From contig JBOFGS010000003.1 of NCBI GenBank assembly GCA_051649245.1, positions 1-40,173 of the forward strand: a stretch of DNA of 40,173 nt, in the 5' to 3' direction. The stretch's first letter is position 1. Each line of letters starts with the position of its first letter. The notes under the pieces are model-generated. The model did no database searches and was not told the origin of the DNA. It was given only the letters and a program-made list of their open reading frames with translations. The stretch is from Brevinema_A sp051649245 (GTDB taxonomy: Bacteria > Spirochaetota > Brevinematia > Brevinematales > Brevinemataceae). A program made the position numbers and the translations under genes. This document shows positions 33,809 through 40,173 of this stretch, one piece after another.

Positions 33809-34525
33809 TTAATTAAAATCGAGTTCAAAGAGCATTGCCGAAGCATCCCTTTGATAATAATCCATCCAAATATCTGTAATACCGACACCGGTATATAAAA
33901 ATAATGGAATCATAAAATGTTCTCCAAATAAAATTGGAATAACAATCATTAACACATAAGAAATTCCATAAGGAATTTTAAACATTTTGGCATAATAAAG
34001 TATAATCCTAAAACCAAATTGCCAATAAAATACTGCTGTATAAAGTGCGATATTCAACGCCAAAACACGGATCATTTTTACAAGAGAAAAATAGTTAAAA
34101 ATGATGTACACAAAAAGTGCAAAAACTAAAATCAGTATTTTCGCATGTCCAAAAGTTTTTAACATTCGATAGCGATATGTCTTAGGATTGTGTGCTTTTT
34201 TGAGTGATAAAACAAGTAATCCTATAAACAATGAGGGCCATATATCACCAAAAAATACAATAGTATGCCACACTTCATATAAAATAGCTTGAACAGGTGT
34301 ATTTACGTGCAGGATTATAGGATATAAAGCATTATTCCATTCCATCCACAAAGCAGACGAAACAGGAAGATATAACCACAGGATCAACAATAAAAAGAAA
34401 ATTCCACCTAAATAAGAATGTTTATTTTTAAAAGGATGGACAAAAGAGCGAAAAACAAGAAACAACAATCCATTCATAATTAAAAACAATGCAGAAATTC
34501 CCCACACAAATATTGAAAATCCCAT
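33809..34525 (-). CDS. Integral membrane protein, YybS/DUF2232-like by position
   Basis: 238 residues with about six predicted membrane helices and an aromatic-rich sequence (many Phe, Tyr, Trp, Leu, Ile). No motif is diagnostic. The place between rpsR and rplI is where Firmicutes and others encode YybS (DUF2232), so that label rests on synteny. ATG with AGGAGAG upstream. Function unknown. Confidence 0.7.
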   Translation of the reverse strand: MGFSIFVWGISALFLIMNGLLFLVFRSFVHPFKNKHSYLGGIFFLLLILWLYLPVSSALWMEWNNALYPIILHVNTPVQAILYEVWHTIVFFGDIWPSLFIGLLVLSLKKAHNPKTYRYRMLKTFGHAKILILVFALFVYIIFNYFSLVKMIRVLALNIALYTAVFYWQFGFRIILYYAKMFKIPYGISYVLMIVIPILFGEHFMIPLFLYTGVGITDIWMDYYQRDASAMLFELDFN

Positions 34526-34539
34526 CTCACTCTCCTAAA

Positions 34540-34908
34540 TTATCGAGCTGAGAACGGTAGGAATGCCATGATACGAGCTTTTTTTATTTCACGTGCTAAG
34601 ACACGTTGATATTTAGAGCTGGTACCAGTAATACGTCTAGGAACAATTTTTCCACTTGGCATAATAAATCTTTTGAGTAATTCAACATTTTTGTAATCGA
34701 TTGTTGCAGGATCAATTTGGTTGGTGGTAAATTTACAAACTTTTTTCGCAAAGAAAGATTTTTTCTTTCCCCCTTTAAAACCACCACCATTATTTTCTCT
34801 TCTAGGACCACGAGCACCATCTTTTACAAATCTTCTTTTATCATCGCCACTTCTTTCAGTGGAATCTTGAGTTTCTTCGTTATTATTGATAACTTTTTCT
34901 TCGGACAT
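34540..34908 (-). CDS. rpsR: Ribosomal protein bS18 with long N-terminal extension
   Basis: 122 residues; typical bS18 is about 75-80. The conserved part begins near residue 55 (Lys-Lys-Val-Cys-Lys-Phe) and includes Ile-Asp-Tyr-Lys-Asn-Val-Glu-Leu-Leu-Lys-Arg-Phe and Ile-Val-Pro-Arg-Arg-Ile-Thr-Gly-Thr. The first about 50 residues are charged and Gly-rich, low complexity. ATG at 34908 is preferred because GGAG lies 8 bases upstream, inside the alternative start codon region at 34920. Pairs with bS6 on the 30S platform. Confidence 0.95.
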   Translation of the reverse strand: MSEEKVINNNEETQDSTERSGDDKRRFVKDGARGPRRENNGGGFKGGKKKSFFAKKVCKFTTNQIDPATIDYKNVELLKRFIMPSGKIVPRRITGTSSKYQRVLAREIKKARIMAFLPFSAR

Positions 34909-34931
34909 TATATTCTCCATTTTATTAATAC

Positions 34932-34958
34932 ATGTTCCGTTGATCTAAAACGGAACAT
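34932..34958 (-). promoter_or_regulatory. Hairpin at the ssb-rpsR junction enclosing the ssb stop codon
   Basis: ATGTTCCGTT (34958-34949 on the minus strand) pairs perfectly with AACGGAACAT (34941-34932), 10 bp, loop of seven that contains the ssb TAG. No T-run follows, so it is not a standard terminator. It ends 23 bases before the rpsR start and could be a processing, attenuation or protein-binding site. Confidence 0.65.
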
Positions 34959-35439
34959 CTTCATCAAAAGGCTGATAATCATCTAAAAGAGCATCATTAA
35001 AATCAGTATTATCATAATAATCATCTTCTCTTTTGGGTGAATTATCAGCAACAGGTTTCTGAGGAGCAGTTTGTTGGATTGAACCTTGGTGTTGAGATTG
35101 AGTGGATCCATTTGGAGTATTCGTAGATAAAAACTCCAAACGATCTGCAACTATTTCAACAACAGAACGTCGAGATCCATCCTGAGCTGTCCATGAACGT
35201 TGTTCAAGACGTCCATCCAGAGCAATTCTTGCACCTTTTTTGAGGTATTGATTTGCGGTTTCTGCGGCTTTGTTCCACACAACAACTGTAAAAAATGAAA
35301 CACTGTCTTGACCATTCATAGGACGACCACCAACAGCAATCCCAAAACGAGCAACAGCCGCTCCACTAGGTGTGTAGCGAAGCTCTACTTCATTAGACAA
35401 ACGTCCAACGAGAACAACTCTATTGATATCCCATGCCAT
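34945..35439 (-). CDS. ssb: Single-stranded DNA-binding protein
   Basis: 164 residues. OB-fold domain (about 1-108: Met-Ala-Trp-Asp-Ile-Asn-Arg-Val, Leu-Arg-Tyr-Thr-Pro-Ser-Gly, Phe-Thr-Val-Val-Val-Trp), a Gln/Pro/Asp-rich disordered linker, and the acidic tip ending Asp-Glu-Asp-Val-Pro-Phe that recruits repair and replication proteins. Directly abuts the rpsF stop. Confidence 0.97.
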   Translation of the reverse strand: MAWDINRVVLVGRLSNEVELRYTPSGAAVARFGIAVGGRPMNGQDSVSFFTVVVWNKAAETANQYLKKGARIALDGRLEQRSWTAQDGSRRSVVEIVADRLEFLSTNTPNGSTQSQHQGSIQQTAPQKPVADNSPKREDDYYDNTDFNDALLDDYQPFDEDVPF

Positions 35440-35730
35440 TTAGTTCTCCGTAACTACCATACGTCTGATAATACCTTGATCATATTTAATTGACTCTTCG
35501 AAGCTAGTAAGTTGCTCAGGTGTTGCATTCATATTTACAAAATAATAGAATGCTCTATGGAATTTTTCACGATTTTTAGCAATAACATATGCTAATTCGC
35601 GAACTCCCATTTTATCATTTTCGGAAACAAATTCTGCTCCCACTTTTGCCACAGCAGCTTTGATACGTTCAATAGCTACAGTATGTTCACTTTCTCTTAA
35701 AAGAAAAGCAACCTCATACTTTCTAGACAT
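35440..35730 (-). CDS. rpsF: Ribosomal protein bS6
   Basis: 96 residues from the ATG at 35730, with AAGGAGG upstream; a longer in-frame reading from 35847 crosses the promoter and is not used. Features: Tyr-Glu-Val-Ala-Phe-Leu-Leu-Arg, Gly-Val-Arg-Glu-Leu-Ala-Tyr-Val-Ile, and Tyr-Asp-Gln-Gly-Ile-Ile-Arg-Arg. First gene of the superoperon. Confidence 0.96.
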   Translation of the reverse strand: MSRKYEVAFLLRESEHTVAIERIKAAVAKVGAEFVSENDKMGVRELAYVIAKNREKFHRAFYYFVNMNATPEQLTSFEESIKYDQGIIRRMVVTEN

Positions 35731-35742
35731 AATTCCTCCTTG

Positions 35743-35796
35743 CGGACCATGCCCATTTTTCTCAAAAAAAACTAAAGAAAAATAGGAAGAAGGCCG
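35743..35796 (-). promoter_or_regulatory. rpsF leader with possible long-range pairing beside the ribosome site
   Basis: In the about 80-nt leader, CGGCC (35796-35792) can pair with GGTCCG (35748-35743, one bulged T), two bases before the AGGAGG at 35740-35735. Leaders of rpsF that bind the S6:S18 complex through a CCG element are known; whether this is one is inference. Confidence 0.35.
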
Positions 35797-35818
35797 TAAA
35801 ACTGTATATATTCTAAAA

Positions 35819-35847
35819 ATTATAGCATATCTAAAAAACAATGTCAA
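35819..35847 (-). promoter_or_regulatory. Strong predicted promoter of the rpsF superoperon
   Basis: On the minus strand TTGACA (35847-35842), 17-bp spacer, TATAAT (35824-35819): a perfect sigma-70 type consensus, as expected for ribosomal genes. Confidence 0.88.
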
Positions 35848-35966
35848 TCATTAAGATCAAAGTAAAATTATTCACTTATATTAAAGAATAGATTATCATA
35901 TCAAATCATTTTATCTTTACTGAAAACACAAGTGTATTAAGACAAATAATGATCAATAACAAGATA

Positions 35967-35995
35967 TTGATTTTTTAAAATAAATAGTGTATAAT
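35967..35995 (+). promoter_or_regulatory. Predicted promoter of the LysM-M23 peptidase gene
   Basis: TTGATT (35967-35972), 17-bp spacer, TATAAT (35990-35995). Confidence 0.7.
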
Positions 35996-36041
35996 ATAAT
36001 TCATTTTTAATACATTATAGATAAATAATGAGGTATAAATA

Positions 36042-37040
36042 ATGAAAGCATTACTAATGCAATTAACAGAAAATCGCCATCTTTTATACAAACCATTTAA
36101 AACATTTAGCATTCCACATATGGTTATTTCCGGAATGATATTAATTATCTTTTTTTCGCTTTCTCTTTCCAAAACAGAACAAGCAATAAATACAGGTGAT
36201 TCGGCTCTGACTTCAACCATTATTGATAAAGAATTTATCTCTATTGCTAATGCAGAACCTATTGAAAACAAAGAAGATCTAGAAAAAATAGCCAGCAAAA
36301 CTCCTTTAGGATTTGTTTTTTATCGTATCAGAGCTGGTGAAAATTTATCTTCAGTTGCAGAAAAATTCGGGTTATCGATGGCAACAGTGCTTTCTTTGAA
36401 TAGTTTGGATAATGCACATTGGGTATCTGTGGGTCAAAAAGTTCTTCTTTCTACAAAATCTGGCATTATTGTTAATCTCACAAATAATGAAACCATCCAA
36501 ACACTTGCAGAACGATATGGAATTTCAGCTGAAGAAACAAAATTAGTAAACAAACTAAACTCTAATATTGTCACAGCAGGACGTACTCTCTTTTTACCAA
36601 ATGCGAATCTCTCATTTAAAGCAATGTCTCAAATTCTTGGATTTCAATTTATCAATCCTATGCCTCGTTATCGCCGTATTTCATCACATTTTGGCTGGCG
36701 AAGACATCCCGTGTTAGGATACAGAAAACTTCATACCGGCACAGATTTTGCGGCTCCTGTAGGAACAGCTGTTCATGCGGCAAAAGAAGGACGAGTGATT
36801 TATGCAGACTGGAATGGTGGTTACGGTATGTTTATTAGTATCAGACATAATAACGGCTATACCACATCATATGCACATCTATCACGAATTAAGATTAAAA
36901 AAGGTAATTGGGTTAATGCCGGTCAACTTATTGGATCCAGTGGCAACACAGGACGATCCACAGGACCTCATTTACATTTTGAATTACGAAAATACGGTCA
37001 ACCAAAAAATGCGTTACTTAATGGACTTCAGCTTCGATAA
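36042..37040 (+). CDS. Membrane-anchored peptidoglycan endopeptidase-like protein, LysM plus M23
   Basis: 332 residues. One N-terminal membrane segment (about 26-44), two LysM-type peptidoglycan-binding repeats (about 92-138 and 141-186, the second diverged), and an M23 (LytM/NlpD) domain (about 210-325). Zinc ligands His231, Asp235 (His-Thr-Gly-Thr-Asp) and His312 (His-Leu-His-Phe) and the catalytic His279 (Ala-His-Leu) are all present, so it should be an active cell-wall hydrolase, not an EnvC/NlpD-type degenerate activator. ATG with GAGG upstream. A large hairpin separates it from the next gene. Confidence 0.92.
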   Translation: MKALLMQLTENRHLLYKPFKTFSIPHMVISGMILIIFFSLSLSKTEQAINTGDSALTSTIIDKEFISIANAEPIENKEDLEKIASKTPLGFVFYRIRAGENLSSVAEKFGLSMATVLSLNSLDNAHWVSVGQKVLLSTKSGIIVNLTNNETIQTLAERYGISAEETKLVNKLNSNIVTAGRTLFLPNANLSFKAMSQILGFQFINPMPRYRRISSHFGWRRHPVLGYRKLHTGTDFAAPVGTAVHAAKEGRVIYADWNGGYGMFISIRHNNGYTTSYAHLSRIKIKKGNWVNAGQLIGSSGNTGRSTGPHLHFELRKYGQPKNALLNGLQLR

Positions 37041-37081
37041 ATTCGAAAGAATTGTGAACATCTCAAAAACAGATAGGAATT

Positions 37082-37140
37082 ATAACACCAGTAATCAAAT
37101 TAGAGAAAGTGATATTTCTATGATTGCTGGTGTTATTTTG
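37082..37140 (+). terminator. Large hairpin (terminator or attenuator) before the metallopeptidase-barrel gene
   Basis: ATAACACCAGTAATCA (37082-37097) pairs with TGATTGCTGGTGTTAT (37121-37136) with one T-G pair: 16 bp with a 23-base loop, followed by TTTTG. It ends about 30 bases before the next ATG, too close for a normal promoter between them. Confidence 0.65.
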
Positions 37141-37165
37141 CTATCTTTGTTGCCAGGAAGATGCA

Positions 37166-39889
37166 ATGAAAAATGACTTCTCTCACTTTAGAGTGATCTG
37201 CTTAATTTTTCTTTCCTTTATTATATATCCAAGTCTGTCCTTTTGTATATATGAATATCCTTTTTATACCGCAGCATACAAACTCAAAGAGATTAATACA
37301 CAACATTTTCGTATTATCTATTCTGACAAATCCACTCAAAAAGCATATGAAATTGCTGCTATGGCAGAAAAACAATTTGAATTATTAACTGAAATCTACG
37401 GACCTATCCAAAATATTTATATGCCTATTCGTGTGATTGTTTCTGCAGACAATCAAGAGGCTAATGGCTTTGCAAGTGTTTTTCTTTTCCCTACAGTACA
37501 TCTTTATGTCAGTGCTCCACCGGAGATATCAGATTCGCATTCTTTTACAGAGAATGAATATCTGTATTCGATGCTTTATCATGAATTAACGCATATTTTC
37601 ACATTATCTTATCGGCATAAATTTAAAGTAGGTGGGTTTTGGCAAGTATTTTCTGATAGTATCTATCCATCAGTGGTATTTAGCTCAAGATCATTTATTG
37701 AAGGTGCTGCTATTGCACGTGAAAGCGAGCAAACATCTGGTCGTTTGAATGATCCCTATACGTACCACTTGATGAGACGAGATATATTGGATGGCAAACG
37801 ATACAGCTTTGCTGAATTTAGTGGAGCAAATAGCTTATTTGGTAGTGGGTCTTATCCCTATACTTATGGCGGATTGTTTCATAACTATTTAGCAAAACAA
37901 TACCAAAAAGATTTTGATCGTGAATTTTGGACAGCTGCATCTAAATGGAAATTAACAGGTCCAAACATAAAAAAAATCGCCAACAAAAAACTTTCTATAC
38001 TCTACAAAGATTTTTTTGAAGATCTATCTACCAATACTCCTTCGTATCAAGAACCATACAAACTACTATTGTCCAAAAAAGAACGACGTCTCAGATCAAT
38101 TCAACGAATTAATGATTATATGTACTTCTATGACTATCAGCAAAAAATCGTATATAAATATAACTTAAAAACACATAAAAAATCATTGGTTGCTTATGGA
38201 AACAATCAATGGGATTCTGTCTCTGTATCTCCTGATGAAAAATTATTATTTGTTTCTGGACGAAGAATATTGGATAAATCAGCGATTATACTTAATATCA
38301 AAGCAACTGTAATGAAATCTGATGCATATCTTGGTATTAAACAAGCATTTTTTCTTCCTACATCGACCAAATCAAATCTTATATTTACAGCTATTGAACT
38401 CAATAATGACTATCCGGAACTTATCTTGTACAATGGAGATCAAAAAAAAGTGCTACATACCGGCAATCGTTATGAATATGCTGATGCACCTATCAGTATT
38501 GATGGCACCAACATTTATTTTCTCCATAAATATAAAGATAAAACCTTTATTTCTTATTATAATATCTACACAGATAGTTTAACAACAATTAATAATCAGG
38601 AACTACAACATATTAGATTTCTAACAGCCGCAAAAGATCATATCAGTGTGTCCTATGCTTCTGATAAAAATTCTTTTTATAAAAGAGCTATCATTAAAAA
38701 TAATAAACTCACCTTAATAAAAGATAATATTAAAGGAGAAATATTTGATTCTGTTATTCAAGATAACAAGTTAATTTATCGTACTTCGTTTTCTAAACAT
38801 GATAACATTGTTGAGGTGCCATTAGATTTATTATCTACACAAACTCTAAATCTTTCAACAACAGTATTAACACCTATCGTACCAGCTCCTGTTCCTATTC
38901 CAGAAAATATTTCTCCCCATAAAAGTATTAAAGATTTTGTGAGATTTTCTTGGTTACCGTTGATTTCTCCTTATAGAGCTGGTATTCGATTATTCTTTAT
39001 GGATTCACCGGCAGAAAATATTCTTGATATTGCTGTTCAATTTGATTTCGTAAAAGGAACACCTGAATTTGCTTTTGTATGGAGAAATCAAGGACTCCCA
39101 ATTAATATTAATGTGATATTAGAAAATTCTTACGTCAATCAAAATACGATCTTCAATATCGGAGAACACCATATAGTAAGTACAGGAATAGGATTGGATT
39201 TTAGTGGAAAATCTCGTATTTTAGCAGGTGAATACTCACTTTACACAAGTTTATTACTTCACAATCGTTTCACTGGAAATTCTCATGACCATCCCTATCA
39301 ATGGCATAATCTTATTTCTCAACAACTAACCCACACACTAGGTATTAGTCACAAAAATATAGCTTCTGAAGGATCATATGGATTTTATAGATTATTTGAG
39401 ATAGGAATTGAATTAAAAAAAGATTACCTTGATATTAAACAATTTCGATCAGATATCAAAATAGCATTTTCACCACCTGCTATCCCTATATTGTTCAAAG
39501 TATTTGGGAGTTTTGACTCAACAAAAATATCAACAGATGGAAATTCTCTATTAGGACTTGGACTATTTCCTGCATTTTATGAATACCGTAATCTACATAT
39601 AGCAAATAAATTCGCATTCTTATGGATCGCTGATTTACAATTATTTTCTTTAGAAATTCAAAAAGGTGCAGGATTTGGAGAATTGTACTTAGATCGTTGG
39701 ACATTTAATACAGGATATCGAGGTGGTTATTGGACAAGAGATTTACATTCTATTTATTTTCGTACAAATGTTGAATTTTCATTACTCTATGGAAACGTTC
39801 CAATCAGTGTATTTTTCGAGGTTCATTATCCTTTCCAAACAGAAAAACTGGGTTTCAATTTTGGTTTAAATCTTAAAACAACTATATAA
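37166..39889 (+). CDS. Large exported protein: metallopeptidase motif, beta-propeller and outer-membrane-like barrel
   Basis: 907 residues from the ATG at 37166 (AGGAAG upstream). A signal peptide covers about 1-27; Leu-Ser-Phe-Cys is a poor lipobox. Residues about 40-240 resemble a gluzincin (MA clan) peptidase: His139-Glu-Leu-Thr-His143 and a third-ligand candidate Glu179 in Phe-Ile-Glu-Gly-Ala-Ala. Residues about 300-570 show repeated strands typical of TolB-like propellers (Val-Ser-Pro-Asp-Glu-Lys-Leu-Leu-Phe-Val-Ser-Gly is one blade). From about 600 to the end are alternating amphipathic strands with a Asp-Ser-Pro-x-x-Asn-Ile-Leu segment like BamA/Omp85 surface-antigen proteins. The domain assignments after the peptidase are inference from strand patterns. 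Probably an envelope protease or assembly factor at the outer membrane. Confidence 0.7.
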   Translation: MKNDFSHFRVICLIFLSFIIYPSLSFCIYEYPFYTAAYKLKEINTQHFRIIYSDKSTQKAYEIAAMAEKQFELLTEIYGPIQNIYMPIRVIVSADNQEANGFASVFLFPTVHLYVSAPPEISDSHSFTENEYLYSMLYHELTHIFTLSYRHKFKVGGFWQVFSDSIYPSVVFSSRSFIEGAAIARESEQTSGRLNDPYTYHLMRRDILDGKRYSFAEFSGANSLFGSGSYPYTYGGLFHNYLAKQYQKDFDREFWTAASKWKLTGPNIKKIANKKLSILYKDFFEDLSTNTPSYQEPYKLLLSKKERRLRSIQRINDYMYFYDYQQKIVYKYNLKTHKKSLVAYGNNQWDSVSVSPDEKLLFVSGRRILDKSAIILNIKATVMKSDAYLGIKQAFFLPTSTKSNLIFTAIELNNDYPELILYNGDQKKVLHTGNRYEYADAPISIDGTNIYFLHKYKDKTFISYYNIYTDSLTTINNQELQHIRFLTAAKDHISVSYASDKNSFYKRAIIKNNKLTLIKDNIKGEIFDSVIQDNKLIYRTSFSKHDNIVEVPLDLLSTQTLNLSTTVLTPIVPAPVPIPENISPHKSIKDFVRFSWLPLISPYRAGIRLFFMDSPAENILDIAVQFDFVKGTPEFAFVWRNQGLPININVILENSYVNQNTIFNIGEHHIVSTGIGLDFSGKSRILAGEYSLYTSLLLHNRFTGNSHDHPYQWHNLISQQLTHTLGISHKNIASEGSYGFYRLFEIGIELKKDYLDIKQFRSDIKIAFSPPAIPILFKVFGSFDSTKISTDGNSLLGLGLFPAFYEYRNLHIANKFAFLWIADLQLFSLEIQKGAGFGELYLDRWTFNTGYRGGYWTRDLHSIYFRTNVEFSLLYGNVPISVFFEVHYPFQTEKLGFNFGLNLKTTI

Positions 39890-39911
39890 TTTATAATATT
39901 TAAAAAAAACA

Positions 39912-39941
39912 TTGACAAATTTTTATGATTTATGTTATAAT
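39912..39941 (+). promoter_or_regulatory. Predicted promoter of tRNA-Ser
   Basis: TTGACA (39912-39917), 18-bp spacer, TATAAT (39936-39941), 14 bases before the mature tRNA. Confidence 0.8.
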
Positions 39942-39955
39942 AAAAAATAACATTA

Positions 39956-40045
39956 GGAGAGATGGCTGAGTGGTCGAAAGCGGCTTCCTGCTAAGAAGTT
40001 GTCCTCGATATTAGGGGACCATGGGTTCGAATCCCATTCTCTCCG
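39956..40045 (+). tRNA. tRNA-Ser (anticodon GCU)
   Basis: A 90-nt tRNA. Acceptor stem GGAGAGA pairs with TCTCTCC (40038-40044), discriminator G at 40045, anticodon stem GCTTC/GAAGT, loop CTGCTAA with anticodon GCT at 39990-39992, long class II variable arm, and the TTCGAAT T-loop. It reads AGC/AGU codons. CCA is not encoded and must be added by the Cca enzyme. Confidence 0.97.
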
Positions 40046-40046
40046 A

Positions 40047-40060
40047 GTGACAGTTGTCAC
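40047..40060. repeat. Small inverted repeat after the tRNA
   Basis: GTGACA, two bases, TGTCAC, starting two bases after the tRNA. Possibly part of 3' end processing, or chance. Confidence 0.5.
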
Positions 40061-40065
40061 ATCTC

Positions 40066-40104
40066 AGAAAAGCATCACTATTTTGTGGTGCTTTTCTTTT
40101 TCTC
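40066..40104 (+). terminator. Terminator of tRNA-Ser
   Basis: AGAAAAGCATCAC (40066-40078) pairs with GTGGTGCTTTTCT (40085-40097) with one T-G pair and loop of six, then TTTTTCT. Confidence 0.92.
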
Positions 40105-40173
40105 TCGCCGTACACGGGGGACACGGACTTGTATACATAGATACGACAAACTTTTGAGAATCTCATTCTGAGA

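Larger units (their letters stand above)
35731..36041. other. Divergent intergenic region with two promoters
   Basis: 311 bp between rpsF and the M23 peptidase gene. It contains the rpsF leader and promoter, and the promoter of the peptidase gene. Bases 35848-35966 show no other feature. Confidence 0.6.

Noticed and set aside
35731..35847. 39-residue N-terminal extension of bS6 in the same frame
   Set aside because: The extension reads across a perfect promoter, and AAGGAGG directly precedes the internal ATG at 35730.
40000..40173. Open minus-strand frame running through the tRNA from the window edge
   Set aside because: Reading antisense through tRNA-Ser is a common artefact; no start or ribosome site is visible.
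1..40173. CRISPR arrays, insertion sequences or prophage genes
   Set aside because: No evenly spaced direct repeats, transposase motifs or phage structural genes were seen on either strand.

Overview
The window is an AT-rich, densely coded bacterial chromosome segment with the standard code (TGA is a stop). It comes from a diderm with lipid A-type lipids: it has an LpxL/HtrB-like acyltransferase, an MlaEFD retrograde lipid system and a probable outer-membrane barrel protein. CarD, several lipoproteins, a DUF3536 GH57 enzyme, tandem HlyC/CorC CBS proteins and many TPR proteins together suggest a low-GC spirochaete, perhaps Brevinema-like. That assignment is inference; no rRNA is present to settle it.

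Layout. 1-744 is the 3' end of a GmrSD-type (DUF262/DUF1524 HNH) nuclease gene cut by the window edge, converging on a family 2 glycosyltransferase (921-1988, -). 2.0-5.9 kb is an accessory-looking stretch of three lipoprotein genes, two of them long coiled coils, separated by unusually long AT-rich spacers. 6.0-10.7 kb (-) is a five-gene operon: a DUF218 protein and OppB-C-D-F, with no substrate-binding protein. 10.9-12.7 kb (+) carries carD, an unknown gene and ybeY. 12.7-17.1 kb (-) holds groES, the acyltransferase, three TPR proteins and a small exported protein. 17.3-19.7 kb (-) is the GH57 enzyme. 20.0-24.4 kb (+) is cca, mscS and rho. 24.4-35.8 kb (-) is an apparent 13-gene superoperon: rpsF-ssb-rpsR-YybS-like-rplI-dnaB-mlaE-mlaF-mlaD-degT-corC-corC-rlmD, read from a near-perfect promoter to a terminator shared with rho. 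36.0-39.9 kb (+) encodes a LysM/M23 peptidase and a 907-residue protein combining a metallopeptidase motif, a probable beta-propeller and a probable BamA-like barrel. A tRNA-Ser(GCU) closes the window.

Regulation. Several promoters follow one form: TTGATT or TTGACA, a 17-18 bp spacer, then TATAAT. Rho-independent hairpins close most units and several serve converging genes. Non-routine signals are a 22-bp perfect palindrome upstream of the cca promoter, a palindrome over the carD -35 box, a 10-bp hairpin holding the ssb stop codon before rpsR, and a 16-bp hairpin between the M23 gene and the metallopeptidase-barrel gene.

I found no CRISPR array, insertion sequence, prophage or complete defence system. 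The items most worth pursuing are the metallopeptidase-propeller-barrel protein with its hairpin, and the lipoprotein cluster with its long leaders. All calls were made by eye from sequence, without database searches.
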